From positions 1-64,000 of the forward strand of contig NZ_LOPY01000039.1 in the NCBI RefSeq assembly GCF_001469895.1: DNA of 64,000 bases, written 5' to 3'. Positions 17,601 through 27,287 of this stretch are shown piece by piece. The position numbers and the translations under genes were made by a program. The notes beneath the pieces were generated by a model, which was not told the DNA's origin, did no database searches, and saw only the letters and a program-made list of their open reading frames with translations. Position 1 is the first letter of the stretch. The number at the start of each line of letters is the position of its first letter. Source of the stretch: Pseudoalteromonas sp. XI10 (lineage in GTDB: Bacteria; Pseudomonadota; Gammaproteobacteria; Enterobacterales; Alteromonadaceae).

Positions 17601-17798
17601 TTGTCAATTTAGTCTTCTAACTACTTGTATTTGAGAACGTGAGCGGCGACAATGGTCGCTTGTATTTGCGAAGACTCAGTAAATACAAGCTTAAATAGCA
17701 ATGCTTATTCGTAAAAGCGTTGCAGAGTTACATAAAATTTTTTTAAAAATATTACATGTGATGCATTGTAGGCATCACCACTGTATTAAGGATTTATA
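17601..17798 (+). promoter_or_regulatory. thrS leader with alternative hairpins
   Basis: Structured region before thrS. GCTTGTATTT (17658-17667) pairs perfectly with AAATACAAGC (17681-17690). CTTGTATTT also occurs at 17624-17632, so either copy can pair with the same partner. AGTCTTC (17611-17617) is complementary to GAAGACT (17670-17676) in that loop, and GCGAC-AATG-GTCGC (17646-17659) is a further small hairpin. A weak promoter, TTGTCA (17601-17606) with TTGTAT (17625-17630), would put the first repeat outside the RNA. In E. coli ThrRS represses its own mRNA through tRNA-like hairpins; similar control is plausible here. Confidence 0.5.
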
Positions 17799-19709
17799 AT
17801 GCCAGTTATTACCCTCCCTGACGGCAGTCAGCGTAGTTTTGAAAACCCAGTAAGCACATATGACGTAGCAAGCGATATCGGTCCAGGCCTTGCCAAGGCA
17901 ACGATTGCAGGCCGTGTTAATGGTACCCGTGTTGATGCATGTGACTTAATCACTGAAGATGCGCGTTTAGAAATTATCACAGCAAAAGATGATGATGGTT
18001 TAGAGATTATCCGTCACTCATGTGCGCACCTTATTGGTCATGCAGTTAAGCAGCTTTTCCCTGAAGCAAAAATGGCAATCGGTCCGACCATCGATAACGG
18101 TTTCTATTACGATATCGATATGGAACACTCTTTAAGCCAAGATGATTTAGATGCTATCGAAAAGCGCATGCTTGAGCTTGCAAAAACAAACTACGACGTT
18201 GTTAAAAAGACCGTAAGCTGGCAAGAAGCACGCGATACTTTTGAAGCGCGTGGTGAAACATATAAAATGGAAATCCTAGACGAGAACATCGCGAAAGATG
18301 ATCGTCCAGGCTTATACCATCACGAAGAATACATCGACATGTGTCGTGGTCCACACGTTCCAAACATGAAATTCTGCCAACATTTCAAAATCATGAAAGT
18401 GGCAGGTGCTTATTGGCGTGGTGATTCTGAAAACAAAATGCTGCAACGTATCTACGGCACAGCATGGGCAGATAAAAAGCAACTTAAAGCGTATTTAAAA
18501 CGCTTAGAAGAAGCTGAAAAACGTGATCACCGTCGTATTGGTAAAGCGCTTGATTTATGGCACTGGCAAGAAGAAGCACCAGGCATGGTGTTTTGGCACA
18601 ACGATGGTTGGAGCATTTACCGTGAACTAGAAGACTTCGTTCGTGAAAAACTACGTGAGTACGATTACGAAGAAGTTAAAGGCCCATTAATGATGGACCG
18701 TGGGTTATGGGAAAAATCAGGTCACTGGGACAAATACGCAGATGCGATGTTCACAACTGAATCTGAAAAGCGTGAATACGCAATCAAACCAATGAACTGC
18801 CCAGGTCACGTACAAATCTTTAACCAAGGTTTAAAATCATACCGTGATCTTCCATTACGTATGGCAGAGTTTGGTTGTTGTCACCGTAACGAACCATCAG
18901 GTGCATTACACGGCTTAATGCGTGTACGTGGCTTTACTCAAGATGATGCGCATATCTTCTGTACTGAAGAGCAAATCATGGATGAAGTTTCTGCATGTAT
19001 CAAAATGGTTTACGACACATACGAAACGTTTGGCTTTGAGAAGATCGTTGTAAAACTATCTACTCGTCCAGAAAAACGTATCGGTGAAGACGAAATGTGG
19101 GATAAAGCTGAGCTTGCACTAGCTGATGCATTAAAATCAAACGACATTGAGTTTGATTACCTACCAGGTGAAGGTGCATTCTACGGTCCTAAGATTGAGT
19201 TTACACTTTATGACTGTTTAGACCGTGCATGGCAATGTGGTACTGTACAGCTAGACTTCGCATTACCAGGTCGTTTAGGTGCAACTTATGTTGCTGAAAA
19301 TAACGAACGTCGTACACCGGTTATGATCCACCGCGCAATTTTAGGTTCAATTGAGCGTTTCATCGGTATTTTAACTGAAGAATACGCTGGCTTGTTCCCA
19401 ACGTGGCTTGCTCCTAAGCAAGTCGTGATCATGAACATCACGGATAAACAAGCAGATTATGTGCAAGAAATTGTACAAAAATTAAATAAACTTGGAATTA
19501 GAGCCGCTGCTGACTTGAGAAATGAGAAGATTGGCTTTAAAATCCGTGAACATACGTTAAAACGTATTCCATATTTACTTGTTGTTGGCGATAAAGAAGT
19601 TGAACAACAAGAAGTGGCAGTACGCACTCGCACAGGTGAAGACCTAGGCAAATTTAGTGTTGATGATTTCGTTGCAAAAGTAAGCGATGAAATTAAAAAT
19701 CGACAATAA
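17799..19709 (+). CDS. thrS: Threonyl-tRNA synthetase
   Basis: Class II aminoacyl-tRNA synthetase of 636 residues (E. coli 642), charging tRNA-Thr. Order: TGS domain (1-62, [14 protein letters not shown]), editing domain with [16 protein letters not shown] (HxxxH) and MCRGPHVP (Cys/His), catalytic core with motif 2 [21 protein letters not shown] region and motif 3 [15 protein letters not shown], and the anticodon-binding domain from about 535. The core zinc ligands appear as MNCPGH and the later His residues. TAAGGA lies before the ATG. First gene of the conserved thrS-infC-rpmI-rplT cluster. Confidence 0.99.
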   Translation: MPVITLPDGSQRSFENPVSTYDVASDIGPGLAKATIAGRVNGTRVDACDLITEDARLEIITAKDDDGLEIIRHSCAHLIGHAVKQLFPEAKMAIGPTIDNGFYYDIDMEHSLSQDDLDAIEKRMLELAKTNYDVVKKTVSWQEARDTFEARGETYKMEILDENIAKDDRPGLYHHEEYIDMCRGPHVPNMKFCQHFKIMKVAGAYWRGDSENKMLQRIYGTAWADKKQLKAYLKRLEEAEKRDHRRIGKALDLWHWQEEAPGMVFWHNDGWSIYRELEDFVREKLREYDYEEVKGPLMMDRGLWEKSGHWDKYADAMFTTESEKREYAIKPMNCPGHVQIFNQGLKSYRDLPLRMAEFGCCHRNEPSGALHGLMRVRGFTQDDAHIFCTEEQIMDEVSACIKMVYDTYETFGFEKIVVKLSTRPEKRIGEDEMWDKAELALADALKSNDIEFDYLPGEGAFYGPKIEFTLYDCLDRAWQCGTVQLDFALPGRLGATYVAENNERRTPVMIHRAILGSIERFIGILTEEYAGLFPTWLAPKQVVIMNITDKQADYVQEIVQKLNKLGIRAAADLRNEKIGFKIREHTLKRIPYLLVVGDKEVEQQEVAVRTRTGEDLGKFSVDDFVAKVSDEIKNRQ

Positions 19710-19781
19710 ATCATGAGCGTGTAGGGCAAAACAAACAGCCAACTACACGCTTTTTATTTTATATTCTTGGAGGATCGTACC

Positions 19782-20330
19782 ATTAGAGGCGGCAAGAAAG
19801 GGCAACAAACAGCTCAAAAAAATCGTATCAACGAAGATATTACAGCTAAAGAAGTTCGTTTAATTGGCATCGACGGCGAGCAAGCTGGCATCGTGTCATT
19901 AAAAGAGGCGCAAGCTATCGCTGATGATGCGGGTGTAGATCTTGTAGAAATCAGTCCTAATGCTGAGCCACCTGTTTGTAAGGTTATGGACTACGGTAAG
20001 TTCATCTTTGAAAAAAGCAAAGAACTAAAAGAACAAAAGAAAAAGCAAAAGCAAATCCAGGTTAAAGAAATCAAATTCCGTCCAGGTACGGATGAAGGTG
20101 ACTACCAGGTTAAGCTACGCAACTTACGCAAGTTCTTAGAAGCGGGTGATAAAGCTAAAATCACTATCCGTTTCCGTGGTCGTGAAATGGCTCACCAAGA
20201 AATTGGTATCGAATTATTAAACCGTGTTAAAACTGATTTGGAAGATGTTTCACAAGTTGAATCATTCCCTAATCGTGTTGAAGGTCGCCAGATGGTTATG
20301 ATGATGGCACCTATTGCTAAAAAGCAATAA
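19782..20330 (+). CDS. infC: Translation initiation factor IF-3 (AUU start)
   Basis: IF-3, 182 residues, keeps 30S subunits apart from 50S and checks start codons. N-domain ([20 protein letters not shown]) and C-domain ([32 protein letters not shown]). The true start is ATT at 19782-19784: it aligns with the E. coli AUU start, and GGAGG at 19769-19773 sits 8 bases before it. The frame extends back to a TTG at 19767 but that overlaps the ribosome site. IF-3 discriminates against AUU, so the codon gives the known autoregulatory loop. Confidence 0.98.
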   Translation: MRGGKKGQQTAQKNRINEDITAKEVRLIGIDGEQAGIVSLKEAQAIADDAGVDLVEISPNAEPPVCKVMDYGKFIFEKSKELKEQKKKQKQIQVKEIKFRPGTDEGDYQVKLRNLRKFLEAGDKAKITIRFRGREMAHQEIGIELLNRVKTDLEDVSQVESFPNRVEGRQMVMMMAPIAKKQ

Positions 20331-20538
20331 ACAGGGTATATTACGCACCGATTTTATTTCAGGTCTGCAAGTAACAGTTTACTGTTCACCTGAAATAACC
20401 GGTTATAAGTAAGGTTGCACTGCTTTTGTAGTGAGCCTTCACCGGATTATGGCAGTAAGTTAGGCCTTAAAAGTAGAGCTATTTTTATATCTCTCGCCTG
20501 CTTGCTAATTTTTAAGCAATACATTTGGAGTTATTGCA
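20331..20538 (+). promoter_or_regulatory. rpmI-rplT leader, candidate L20 autoregulatory operator
   Basis: This 208-base gap holds strong structure. TATTTCAGGT (20355-20364) pairs with ACCTGAAATA (20388-20397), enclosing AACAGT-TT-ACTGTT. Then come CACT...AGTG and CCGG blocks to about 20455 that could form long-range pairs. In E. coli ribosomal protein L20 represses rpmI-rplT by binding a leader pseudoknot in the same place. The position matches, but I cannot show that the fold is the same. Confidence 0.55.
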
Positions 20539-20739
20539 ATGGCTTACAAGCTAAAAACTCACAGAGGCGCGGCTAAGCGTTTCAAGAAAACTGCTTCTGG
20601 CGGTTTCAAGCGTAAACAAGCGCATCTTCGTCACATTCTGACTAAGAAAACTTCTAAGCGTAAATTACACTTACGTCCTAAGATGATGGTTCATAAGAAT
20701 GACCATGGTCTAGTTTCACGTATGTTACCATTCGCTTAA
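20539..20739 (+). CDS. rpmI: 50S ribosomal protein L35
   Basis: Basic protein of 66 residues ([18 protein letters not shown] at the N-terminus), family length 64-66. It binds 23S rRNA in the large subunit. TTTGGAGTT ribosome site before the ATG. It lies 15 bases before rplT and is translationally linked to it in enterics, both being repressed by L20. Confidence 0.99.
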   Translation: MAYKLKTHRGAAKRFKKTASGGFKRKQAHLRHILTKKTSKRKLHLRPKMMVHKNDHGLVSRMLPFA

Positions 20740-20754
20740 TAGGAGTCTTCAGAA

Positions 20755-21114
20755 ATGGCAAGAGTTAAACGCGGTGTTATCGCACGTGCACGTCACAAAA
20801 AAGTTTTAAAGCAAGCTAAAGGTTACTACGGAGCACGTTCACGTGTTTACCGCGTAGCTTTCCAGGCAGTTACTAAAGCGGGTCAATACGCTTACCGTGA
20901 CCGTCGTGCTAAGAAACGTACTTTCCGTCAACTTTGGATTGCACGTATCAATGCAGCAGCTCGTCAAAACGGTCTTTCATACAGCCGTTTTATCAATGGT
21001 CTTAAAAAGACTTCTGTAGAAATCGATCGTAAGATCCTTGCAGATATCGCTGTTTATGACCAAGTTGCATTCGCAGCGCTTGTTGCAAAAGCAAAAGAAG
21101 GCCTAGCGGCTTAA
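20755..21114 (+). CDS. rplT: 50S ribosomal protein L20
   Basis: RNA-binding protein of 119 residues needed early in 50S assembly ([19 protein letters not shown] at the N-terminus, [10 protein letters not shown] near 100). It has the long basic N-terminal extension and globular C-terminal half typical of L20. TAGGAG precedes the ATG. Besides its structural role, L20 binds the rpmI leader to repress the operon in E. coli. A strong terminator follows. Confidence 0.99.
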   Translation: MARVKRGVIARARHKKVLKQAKGYYGARSRVYRVAFQAVTKAGQYAYRDRRAKKRTFRQLWIARINAAARQNGLSYSRFINGLKKTSVEIDRKILADIAVYDQVAFAALVAKAKEGLAA

Positions 21115-21134
21115 TTTCGCTTTTCATAAAGTTT

Positions 21135-21161
21135 AAAAAGGAGCCTAGTGCTCCTTTTTTT
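21135..21161 (+). terminator. Intrinsic terminator of the thrS-infC-rpmI-rplT cluster
   Basis: AAAAAGGAGC (21135-21144), loop CTAGT, GCTCCTTTTT (21150-21159), continuing in T. Confidence 0.92.
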
Positions 21162-21313
21162 GATCTTAGTTAATATTCATTACTAACAACGATTTTGCAT
21201 AGCGTATGTCGTTTGCTCCATTTTTTTGTTGAATCACCGCAGTTTACGCAATCCATTCAGATTAGTTGTTATAATTTCCCCAATATAGAATAAGTACCGC
21301 ACTTGAGAGTGAT

Positions 21314-23110
21314 ATGTTTGCGAGTTTAGTGTTTTTATCTGCTGCAGTAACTTTAGACAGCCACTTACCCCCATTGTTGCCATGGCAAGGCGATAGTGTG
21401 TCTTTAATGCAAGAAAAAGGACCTTTAACCACAGATTTTGAATTAAGCGAAGGCACTTTATCGCCTGATTATGCAGACACTATGGCGTTCGTAGATCGCC
21501 TTGTTGCCGCAAACCCAACACAATTCAAAGTAACGACAATTTCAACAAGCAGTGCGGGTCGTGCGGTTAAGATGTTAGTGGCGAATGAGCAAGGTTTGTT
21601 TGATGCCAAACAACTTGTTGCTGATACAAAACCAACCATCTTTATTCAAGCAGGCATTCACAGTGGTGAAATTGATGGCAAAGACGCCATGTTTATGTTG
21701 CTACGCGACATTGCAACAGGTAAACGCCGCGATATTCTTAGCAAAGTCAATATTCTGTTTATTCCTATTTTAAACGTTGATGGTCACGAGCGTAGTAGCC
21801 AGTACAACCGTATTAATCAGCGTGGCCCAGTAGAAATGGGCTTTCGAACGAATGGTCTAAATTTAAATTTAAATCGAGATTACACTAAGCTGGATACACC
21901 CGAAGTACGTGGTGTAATGCAGGTTATTAATCAATTTAAGCCAGATTTATACGTGGATGTCCATGTAACCGATGGCGCTGATTACCAATATGATGTGACC
22001 TACGGTTATAATCCGGTTTTTTCGAGTGAATCACCAAGTGTGTCACAAGCGTTAGATAATCTGTTTAAACCTGTTATTGATGCCAAACTTGAAAAAGCAG
22101 GGCATATTCCTGGTCCATTGGTGTTTGTAATGGACAAGCGCGAATTTAAAAAAGGTTTAGCGGGTTGGGTGGCAACACCACGTTTTTCAAATGGCTGGGG
22201 TGATTTACGTTCATTACCAACAATATTAGTTGAGAACCACTCTTTAAAACCTTATAAGCAGCGCGTATTAGGTACTTATGTATTTATTGATGGTGCCATT
22301 GACGCTTTAGCTGCAAACGATAAAGCCCTTAATGAAGCGGTTCAAAAAGAGCTCGATTTCAAACCGACGCAATTAGTTGTTGAACGTGGTTATGCAAAAG
22401 AGCCAGACACCATCGAATTTAAAGGGATCGCCTATTCAAGAACTGAAAGTGCATTGTCAGGGCAACCTGAAGTTAAATATTTAGGTGAAGCTAAAAACTA
22501 TGACGCATTACCGGTTTTTTGGCAAAAAGAGGTTAAAAAGACCGTTAACGTTCCTGCAGCGTTTTATATTCCGCCGGCGTACAGCCAATTGGTAAGTAAG
22601 CTTAAATTACATGGCGTAGAGGTTACGACTTTGAATGGCTCTGTATCTGAGCCATTAACGCAAGCAAGCGTTGCTGATTACTCATTTGCAAAAGCACCTT
22701 TTGAAGGACGTTTTCGTGTAGAGGCGACATTTGATTACAACACCGTAGAAAATGTCGATATGACAGGCTGGTATAAAGTCTCAACTGAGCAGCCATACTC
22801 AGAACTGGCTACACACTTACTACACCCAGAAGCGCCAGATTCATTCTTTGCTTGGGGCGAGTTTAATACTATTTTTCAGCGCACTGAATACGTTGAGAAT
22901 TACGCTTTAATGCCTTATGCACGACAAATGCTTAAAGAAAAACCTGCATTGGCTTTAGAGTTTGATAAAAAAATTCGTGAAGATAAAAACTTTGCAAAAG
23001 ATGCTGATGCTCGCTTGCATTGGCTCTATGAGCGTACACCGTTTTATGATCAAGGCTATTTAAAATACCCAATTTTAATGGCGTTTGAGCAGTTACAAAA
23101 AGGACAATAA
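21314..23110 (+). CDS. Secreted M14-family zinc carboxypeptidase
   Basis: Exported metallopeptidase of 598 residues with a short N-terminal hydrophobic stretch (MFASLVFLSAAVTL). M14 zinc site: IHSGEIDGKDA (HxxE) near residue 115 and DVHVTDGADY (third His). Substrate-binding NLNLNRDYTKLDTPE (Asn-Arg) lies between, and ENHSLKPYKQR may supply the catalytic Glu. The long C-terminal half (about 330-598) is a beta-rich module of unknown role. Likely trims peptides in the periplasm. GAGAGTG is a weak ribosome site. Its stop lies 1 base before the next start, so the two form an operon. Confidence 0.88.
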   Translation: MFASLVFLSAAVTLDSHLPPLLPWQGDSVSLMQEKGPLTTDFELSEGTLSPDYADTMAFVDRLVAANPTQFKVTTISTSSAGRAVKMLVANEQGLFDAKQLVADTKPTIFIQAGIHSGEIDGKDAMFMLLRDIATGKRRDILSKVNILFIPILNVDGHERSSQYNRINQRGPVEMGFRTNGLNLNLNRDYTKLDTPEVRGVMQVINQFKPDLYVDVHVTDGADYQYDVTYGYNPVFSSESPSVSQALDNLFKPVIDAKLEKAGHIPGPLVFVMDKREFKKGLAGWVATPRFSNGWGDLRSLPTILVENHSLKPYKQRVLGTYVFIDGAIDALAANDKALNEAVQKELDFKPTQLVVERGYAKEPDTIEFKGIAYSRTESALSGQPEVKYLGEAKNYDALPVFWQKEVKKTVNVPAAFYIPPAYSQLVSKLKLHGVEVTTLNGSVSEPLTQASVADYSFAKAPFEGRFRVEATFDYNTVENVDMTGWYKVSTEQPYSELATHLLHPEAPDSFFAWGEFNTIFQRTEYVENYALMPYARQMLKEKPALALEFDKKIREDKNFAKDADARLHWLYERTPFYDQGYLKYPILMAFEQLQKGQ

Positions 23111-23111
23111 C

Positions 23112-23753
23112 ATGAAAGTGATTGCTGTTCCTGTTACTGGCTTTGCGCAAAATTGCCGAATTATTATTTGTGAGCAAACGAATAAAGCGGCCTTGGTTGA
23201 CCCAGGTGGCGATGCAGACAAACTTCAAGCAGAACTTGCTGCTTTAAATTGCCAATTAGAGGCAATTTATTTAACACATGGCCACTTAGACCACGTGGGC
23301 GCTGCAAAGCAACTCGCAGAGCATTTTAGTGTTGATATCATTGGCCCACATTTAGATGATAAATTTTGGTTTGATGCCTTGCCAATGCAAGCGCAAATGT
23401 TTGGTTTTGCACCAATTACACCATTTTATCCAACGAAGTGGCTAAATCATGGCGATACAATCGTAGTGGGTGAACTTGAATTATCTGTACGGCATTGCCC
23501 TGGGCATACGCCTGGTCATGTTGTTTTTTACCACCAAGGTTCAGAACAGGTGATAGTGGGTGACGTGATTTTCCAAGGCTCTGTTGGTCGTACTGACTTC
23601 CCGAAAGGGGATAGTGCGCAATTACTCGAATCAATTAAGTCTGAGATTTTATCATTCTCTGATGAAGTTGCTATTTTGCCAGGCCACGGTCCGAATACCA
23701 CCGTAGGGCATGAGCGAAAAACCAATCCATTTATTAGCGGACGTTTTGGTTAA
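23112..23753 (+). CDS. Metallo-beta-lactamase-fold hydrolase (glyoxalase II-like, YcbL type)
   Basis: Cytoplasmic dizinc hydrolase of 213 residues. Motifs: THGHLDHVG (HxHxDH), CPGHTPGHV (His), VGDVIFQGSVGRTD (bridging Asp) and LPGHGPNTTVGHE (final His). Size and wording match YcbL-type type II glyoxalases, which hydrolyse S-D-lactoylglutathione or similar thioesters. The start is ATG 23112, preceded by AAAGGAC; a longer in-frame TTG reading inside the M14 gene is not supported. Co-transcribed with the M14 peptidase. Confidence 0.9.
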   Translation: MKVIAVPVTGFAQNCRIIICEQTNKAALVDPGGDADKLQAELAALNCQLEAIYLTHGHLDHVGAAKQLAEHFSVDIIGPHLDDKFWFDALPMQAQMFGFAPITPFYPTKWLNHGDTIVVGELELSVRHCPGHTPGHVVFYHQGSEQVIVGDVIFQGSVGRTDFPKGDSAQLLESIKSEILSFSDEVAILPGHGPNTTVGHERKTNPFISGRFG

Positions 23754-23840
23754 TGCCAACGCGTAACAATAGTTAAGTAGTTTGTAAGTGGATCGGTATA
23801 AAATTGCAATTTTTTTGCATAAATAGTAGAAAATAGGCAG

Positions 23841-23866
23841 ACTGATTTTTAAATCAGTTATATAAT
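23841..23866 (+). promoter_or_regulatory. Palindrome overlapping the lrp-like promoter
   Basis: ACTGATTT-TT-AAATCAGT (23841-23858) sits directly before TATAAT at 23861-23866, 33 bases from the start of the Lrp/AsnC gene. A dimeric palindrome against the -10 box is where an autorepressor would bind. Confidence 0.55.
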
Positions 23867-23898
23867 TTAACCAGTATTTTTACAGAAAAAGAAATAAA

Positions 23899-24357
23899 AT
23901 GTCTCTGAACCAAGTAGATCGCCAAATTTTGGCATTATTACAGCAGGATGCTAGCTTATCTACGGCAGAAATTGCCGATAAAGTTGGTTTATCTCAATCT
24001 CCATGTTGGCGTCGTATTGCTAAGCTTGAGCAAGATGGCTATATCAAAGGTAAAGTTGCTTTGCTTGATGAGAAAAAGCTTGGCTTTGATATGTTGGTCT
24101 ATGCCCATGTTCGTCTTTCTAACCACGGTAGAACGAACCTAGCTGAGTTTGAGCGTTTAATTATGAGCTATGATGAAGTAACCGAGTGTTACAGCATGGC
24201 GGGTACCATGGACTTCATGCTTCGAATTATTTCTAAAGGTATTGAAGGTTATGAGCAGTTTGTTCGTGATAACCTACTAAACCTTGAGTTTGTTCAAGAA
24301 GTTCACTCAAACGTGACCATGACATGCGTTAAGCGTAGTACGTCTTTACCTCTTTAA
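23899..24357 (+). CDS. Lrp/AsnC-family transcriptional regulator
   Basis: DNA-binding regulator of 152 residues. N-terminal helix-turn-helix (DRQILALLQQDASLSTAEI, then VGLSQSPCWRRIAKLEQDGYI) and C-terminal RAM/AsnC ligand domain (about 65-150). The ending LEFVQEVHSNVTMTCVKRST is typical of short Lrp-like amino-acid sensors rather than global Lrp (164 residues). Its target is not evident; it may control itself through the palindrome upstream, and the SulP gene downstream has its own promoter. Confidence 0.93.
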   Translation: MSLNQVDRQILALLQQDASLSTAEIADKVGLSQSPCWRRIAKLEQDGYIKGKVALLDEKKLGFDMLVYAHVRLSNHGRTNLAEFERLIMSYDEVTECYSMAGTMDFMLRIISKGIEGYEQFVRDNLLNLEFVQEVHSNVTMTCVKRSTSLPL

Positions 24358-24385
24358 TCTTTTTCTACTACGTTTTATTTTTTCG

Positions 24386-24419
24386 AAAACGGTTAGTGCT
24401 TTTAGGTACTAGCCGTTTT
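24386..24419 (+). terminator. Terminator-like hairpin after the Lrp-like gene
   Basis: AAAACGGTTAGT (24386-24397) pairs with ACTAGCCGTTTT (24408-24419) with one G-T pair; the T-run after it is interrupted (TTTTGTTGTT). Confidence 0.75.
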
Positions 24420-24430
24420 GTTGTTAATAA

Positions 24431-24459
24431 TTGTTAACTTTTGCGGATTTTGCTAGAAT
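24431..24459 (+). promoter_or_regulatory. Sigma-70 promoter of the SulP gene
   Basis: TTGTTA (24431-24436), 17-base spacer, TAGAAT (24454-24459), 43 bases before the SulP start. Confidence 0.6.
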
Positions 24460-24501
24460 TCTGCGCCTTGCCGAAATGCATTCACTATAAAGAGGATCTT
24501 A

Positions 24502-26058
24502 ATGTTTAACTTACTCAGCAAAGCGCCAAGCTCTGCTAAAAACGATATTCTATCAGGCTTGACCGTTGCGTTGGCATTGGTACCAGAAGCGGTTGCGTTT
24601 GCTTTTGTTGCTAATGTTGAGCCTTTGGTTGGTTTATATGCCGCATTTATTGTTGGCTTAATTACGGCTATTTTTGGTGGTCGTCCAGGTATGATTTCTG
24701 GTGCTACCGGTGCACTAGCCGTTGTAATGGTAAGTTTAGTTTTAGATCATGGTGTAGAGTATTTATTTGCTACCGTCTTATTGATGGGGATACTGCAAGT
24801 ACTCGCAGGTATCTTCAAGCTCGGCAAGTTTATTCGCATGGTTCCGCACCCGGTAATGTTGGGCTTTGTAAATGGTCTTGCGATTGTTATTTTCTTAGCT
24901 CAACTTGGGCAATTTAAAGTACCAGACGGTATGGGCGGCCAACAGTGGATGGAAGGGCAAGCACTATATATTATGCTTGGCTTAGTAGCGTTAACTATGG
25001 CTATTATTCATTTCTTACCTAAGCTAACCACTGCTGTACCTTCATCGTTAGCTGCCATTGTTACTGTAACAGCGATTGTGATTGGTTTTGATTTAGAAGC
25101 TCGCACTGTACTTGATTTCTTAAAAGGAATGACAGGCAATGAGCAAGCGACCATTGCCGGTGGCTTGCCGGAGTTCCATATTCCTATGGTGCCATTTAAT
25201 CTTGAAACATTAAAAATTATCTTCCCTTACGCTTTAGTTTTAGCGGCGATTGGTTTAATTGAATCGCTATTAACACTGACCTTAATTGACGAAATTACTG
25301 AAACCCGTGGTCACAGTAACAAAGAATGTATTGGTCAAGGCGCTGCAAATATTACCTGTGGTTTCTTCGGTGCAATGGGTGGCTGTGCGATGATTGGTCA
25401 ATCTATGATCAATATTAATTCAGGTGGTCGCTCACGTTTATCTGGTATTAGTGCAGCATTAATACTGCTAGCATTCATTATTTTTGCAGCCAGCCTCATT
25501 GAGATGATCCCACTTGCTGCCTTAGTTGGCGTTATGTTCATGGTTGTACTTGGTACATTCGAGTGGGCAAGCTTCAAAATGATGAAGCGTGTGCCTAAGT
25601 CTGATGCTTTTGTTATCGTGCTTGTTTCAGGCGTAACCGTAGCAACAGATCTTGCGATCGCGGTATGTGTGGGTGTGATTGTTTCGGCTTTAGTTTTTGC
25701 TTGGCAGCATGCGAAACACATTTACACAAGCAATTACATCGATGAGCAAGGCTCTAAAGTGTATGAGCTTCATGGTCCTTTATTCTTTGGTTCGGTTAAG
25801 AACTTTGCCGAGTTATTTGATGTTAAAAATGACCCAGAAGACGTGATCATTGAATTCAAACATAGCCGTGTTGCTGATCACAGTGCGATTGAAGCGATTG
25901 ACAGTCTCGCAGAAAAATACGCAAAAGTGGGTAAGAAACTGCATTTGCGTCATTTAAGCCCTGATTGTATTCAACTATTACACAATGCGCGTGATTTAGT
26001 TGAAGTGAACGTAATTGAAGATCCAAATTATAAAGTGGCTTCAGATAAACTAGCTTAA
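24502..26058 (+). CDS. SulP-family inorganic anion transporter with STAS domain
   Basis: Inner-membrane transporter of 518 residues with about 10-12 TM segments (15-410) and a C-terminal cytoplasmic STAS domain (about 415-510). SulP features: [20 protein letters not shown] near the start, [11 protein letters not shown], and [21 protein letters not shown]. The family moves sulfate, bicarbonate or other anions, usually with Na+ or H+. The substrate cannot be read; many marine gammaproteobacterial members are annotated as bicarbonate or sulfate carriers. AGAGGA ribosome site; own promoter and terminator, so monocistronic. Confidence 0.92.
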   Translation: MFNLLSKAPSSAKNDILSGLTVALALVPEAVAFAFVANVEPLVGLYAAFIVGLITAIFGGRPGMISGATGALAVVMVSLVLDHGVEYLFATVLLMGILQVLAGIFKLGKFIRMVPHPVMLGFVNGLAIVIFLAQLGQFKVPDGMGGQQWMEGQALYIMLGLVALTMAIIHFLPKLTTAVPSSLAAIVTVTAIVIGFDLEARTVLDFLKGMTGNEQATIAGGLPEFHIPMVPFNLETLKIIFPYALVLAAIGLIESLLTLTLIDEITETRGHSNKECIGQGAANITCGFFGAMGGCAMIGQSMININSGGRSRLSGISAALILLAFIIFAASLIEMIPLAALVGVMFMVVLGTFEWASFKMMKRVPKSDAFVIVLVSGVTVATDLAIAVCVGVIVSALVFAWQHAKHIYTSNYIDEQGSKVYELHGPLFFGSVKNFAELFDVKNDPEDVIIEFKHSRVADHSAIEAIDSLAEKYAKVGKKLHLRHLSPDCIQLLHNARDLVEVNVIEDPNYKVASDKLA

Positions 26059-26071
26059 AAATAAAGCAGAG

Positions 26072-26106
26072 AAAAAGCGGAGGCTGTTGTGGCCTTCGCT
26101 TTTTTA
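26072..26106 (+). terminator. Intrinsic terminator of the SulP gene
   Basis: AAAAAGCGGAGGC pairs with GCCTTCGCTTTTT (G-T pair allowed) around a short loop, ending in a T-run. Confidence 0.88.
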
Positions 26107-26213
26107 ATGTCTGAAGAATGCGGTAAGGCTATAAAAAATTAAGATAGGCGGCAGTGCTTTGTTCTCGTGACTATCGGTATAATAAAAATAATTATGAAAG
26201 GTAATCTGATATT

Positions 26214-27287
26214 TTGAATTGGCAATCATTAGTTGATAATCGACAACGCTTTTTCTGGGTTTTGCAAATTGCAGGCTGGATAGGTTATGCGTTAGTTAAT
26301 TATATCGGCTCAAAAGTCTTTGAAATGCGTGATATTTACGTATTTGTTATTGTATTAAACGCTTATGCAGGCTGTTTAATGACAGTACCTTTACGTTATA
26401 TGTATCGTAAAGTTTGGAATGCCTCACCTTGGGTATTAATGCTTGTCGTTTTTGGTGCTTCCTATGTCACAGGCACATTATGGGCCGTTGTACAAAAATT
26501 CAATTTATGGGAAATCTACCGTCACGGTTACCGTCCAAATGAATGGTTTTATTACTTTCAACAAGGTTTAGATTCGGTTTATATCATTCTTTGTTGGAGT
26601 GGTTTGTATTTTGGTATTAAGTATTACCAGCTATTGCAAAGTGAGCGACAAAAGGCTCTAAAAGCAACCACTATGGCTCACGAAGCTCAGTTGAAAATGC
26701 TGCGCTATCAACTTAATCCTCACTTTTTGTTTAATACCTTAAATGCAATCTCGACCTTAATTTTGGTAAAAGAGAACAAAGATGCAAATTTAATGGTGTC
26801 AAAATTGAGTGACTTCTTACGATACACACTCAATACCGACCCAATAAAAAAGGTGCCATTAGAGCAAGAAATTCATGCCCTCATGCTGTACTTAGAAATT
26901 GAAAAAGTACGCTTTGATGAACGTTTACAAGTTAATGTAGATGTAAGCGAGCAGGCAAAAGAAGCCTTGGTACCAAGCTTGATCCTCCAACCCATTATCG
27001 AAAACTCGATAAAGTATGCGATAGCGCAACTAAATGAAGGTGGTGTGATTGATATTAAAGCACAAGTTTTTGCAAATGAACTATTATTGGAAGTAGGCGA
27101 TAATGGTCCTGGCACTGAGCTTAAAAATGGCCAACTGGTTAATTCTCAAGGCGTTGGCATAGCTAATACACAGGACCGCTTAAAAACACTTTATGAGAAC
27201 AACTACTCGTTTGTTCTCTCTGACAATACGCCAAGTGGATTAAAAGTTAATCTGCGCGTTCCGTTTGAAAAGGCTGTTAAGAAATGA
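26214..27287 (+). CDS. LytS-type sensor histidine kinase
   Basis: Membrane sensor kinase of 357 residues. Four or so TM segments lie in residues 10-145; the cytoplasmic kinase has the LytS/His_kinase box (LNPHFLFNTLNAISTLILV, phosphorylated His in NPHFLFN) and a short HATPase region (ILQPIIENSIKYAI, then VGDNGPGTE, VGIANTQDRL). The start appears to be TTG at 26214, with AAAGG about 12 bases before it; the nearer ATG at 26194 opens only a seven-codon frame. It overlaps its regulator gene by 4 bases. Confidence 0.92.
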   Translation: MNWQSLVDNRQRFFWVLQIAGWIGYALVNYIGSKVFEMRDIYVFVIVLNAYAGCLMTVPLRYMYRKVWNASPWVLMLVVFGASYVTGTLWAVVQKFNLWEIYRHGYRPNEWFYYFQQGLDSVYIILCWSGLYFGIKYYQLLQSERQKALKATTMAHEAQLKMLRYQLNPHFLFNTLNAISTLILVKENKDANLMVSKLSDFLRYTLNTDPIKKVPLEQEIHALMLYLEIEKVRFDERLQVNVDVSEQAKEALVPSLILQPIIENSIKYAIAQLNEGGVIDIKAQVFANELLLEVGDNGPGTELKNGQLVNSQGVGIANTQDRLKTLYENNYSFVLSDNTPSGLKVNLRVPFEKAVKK

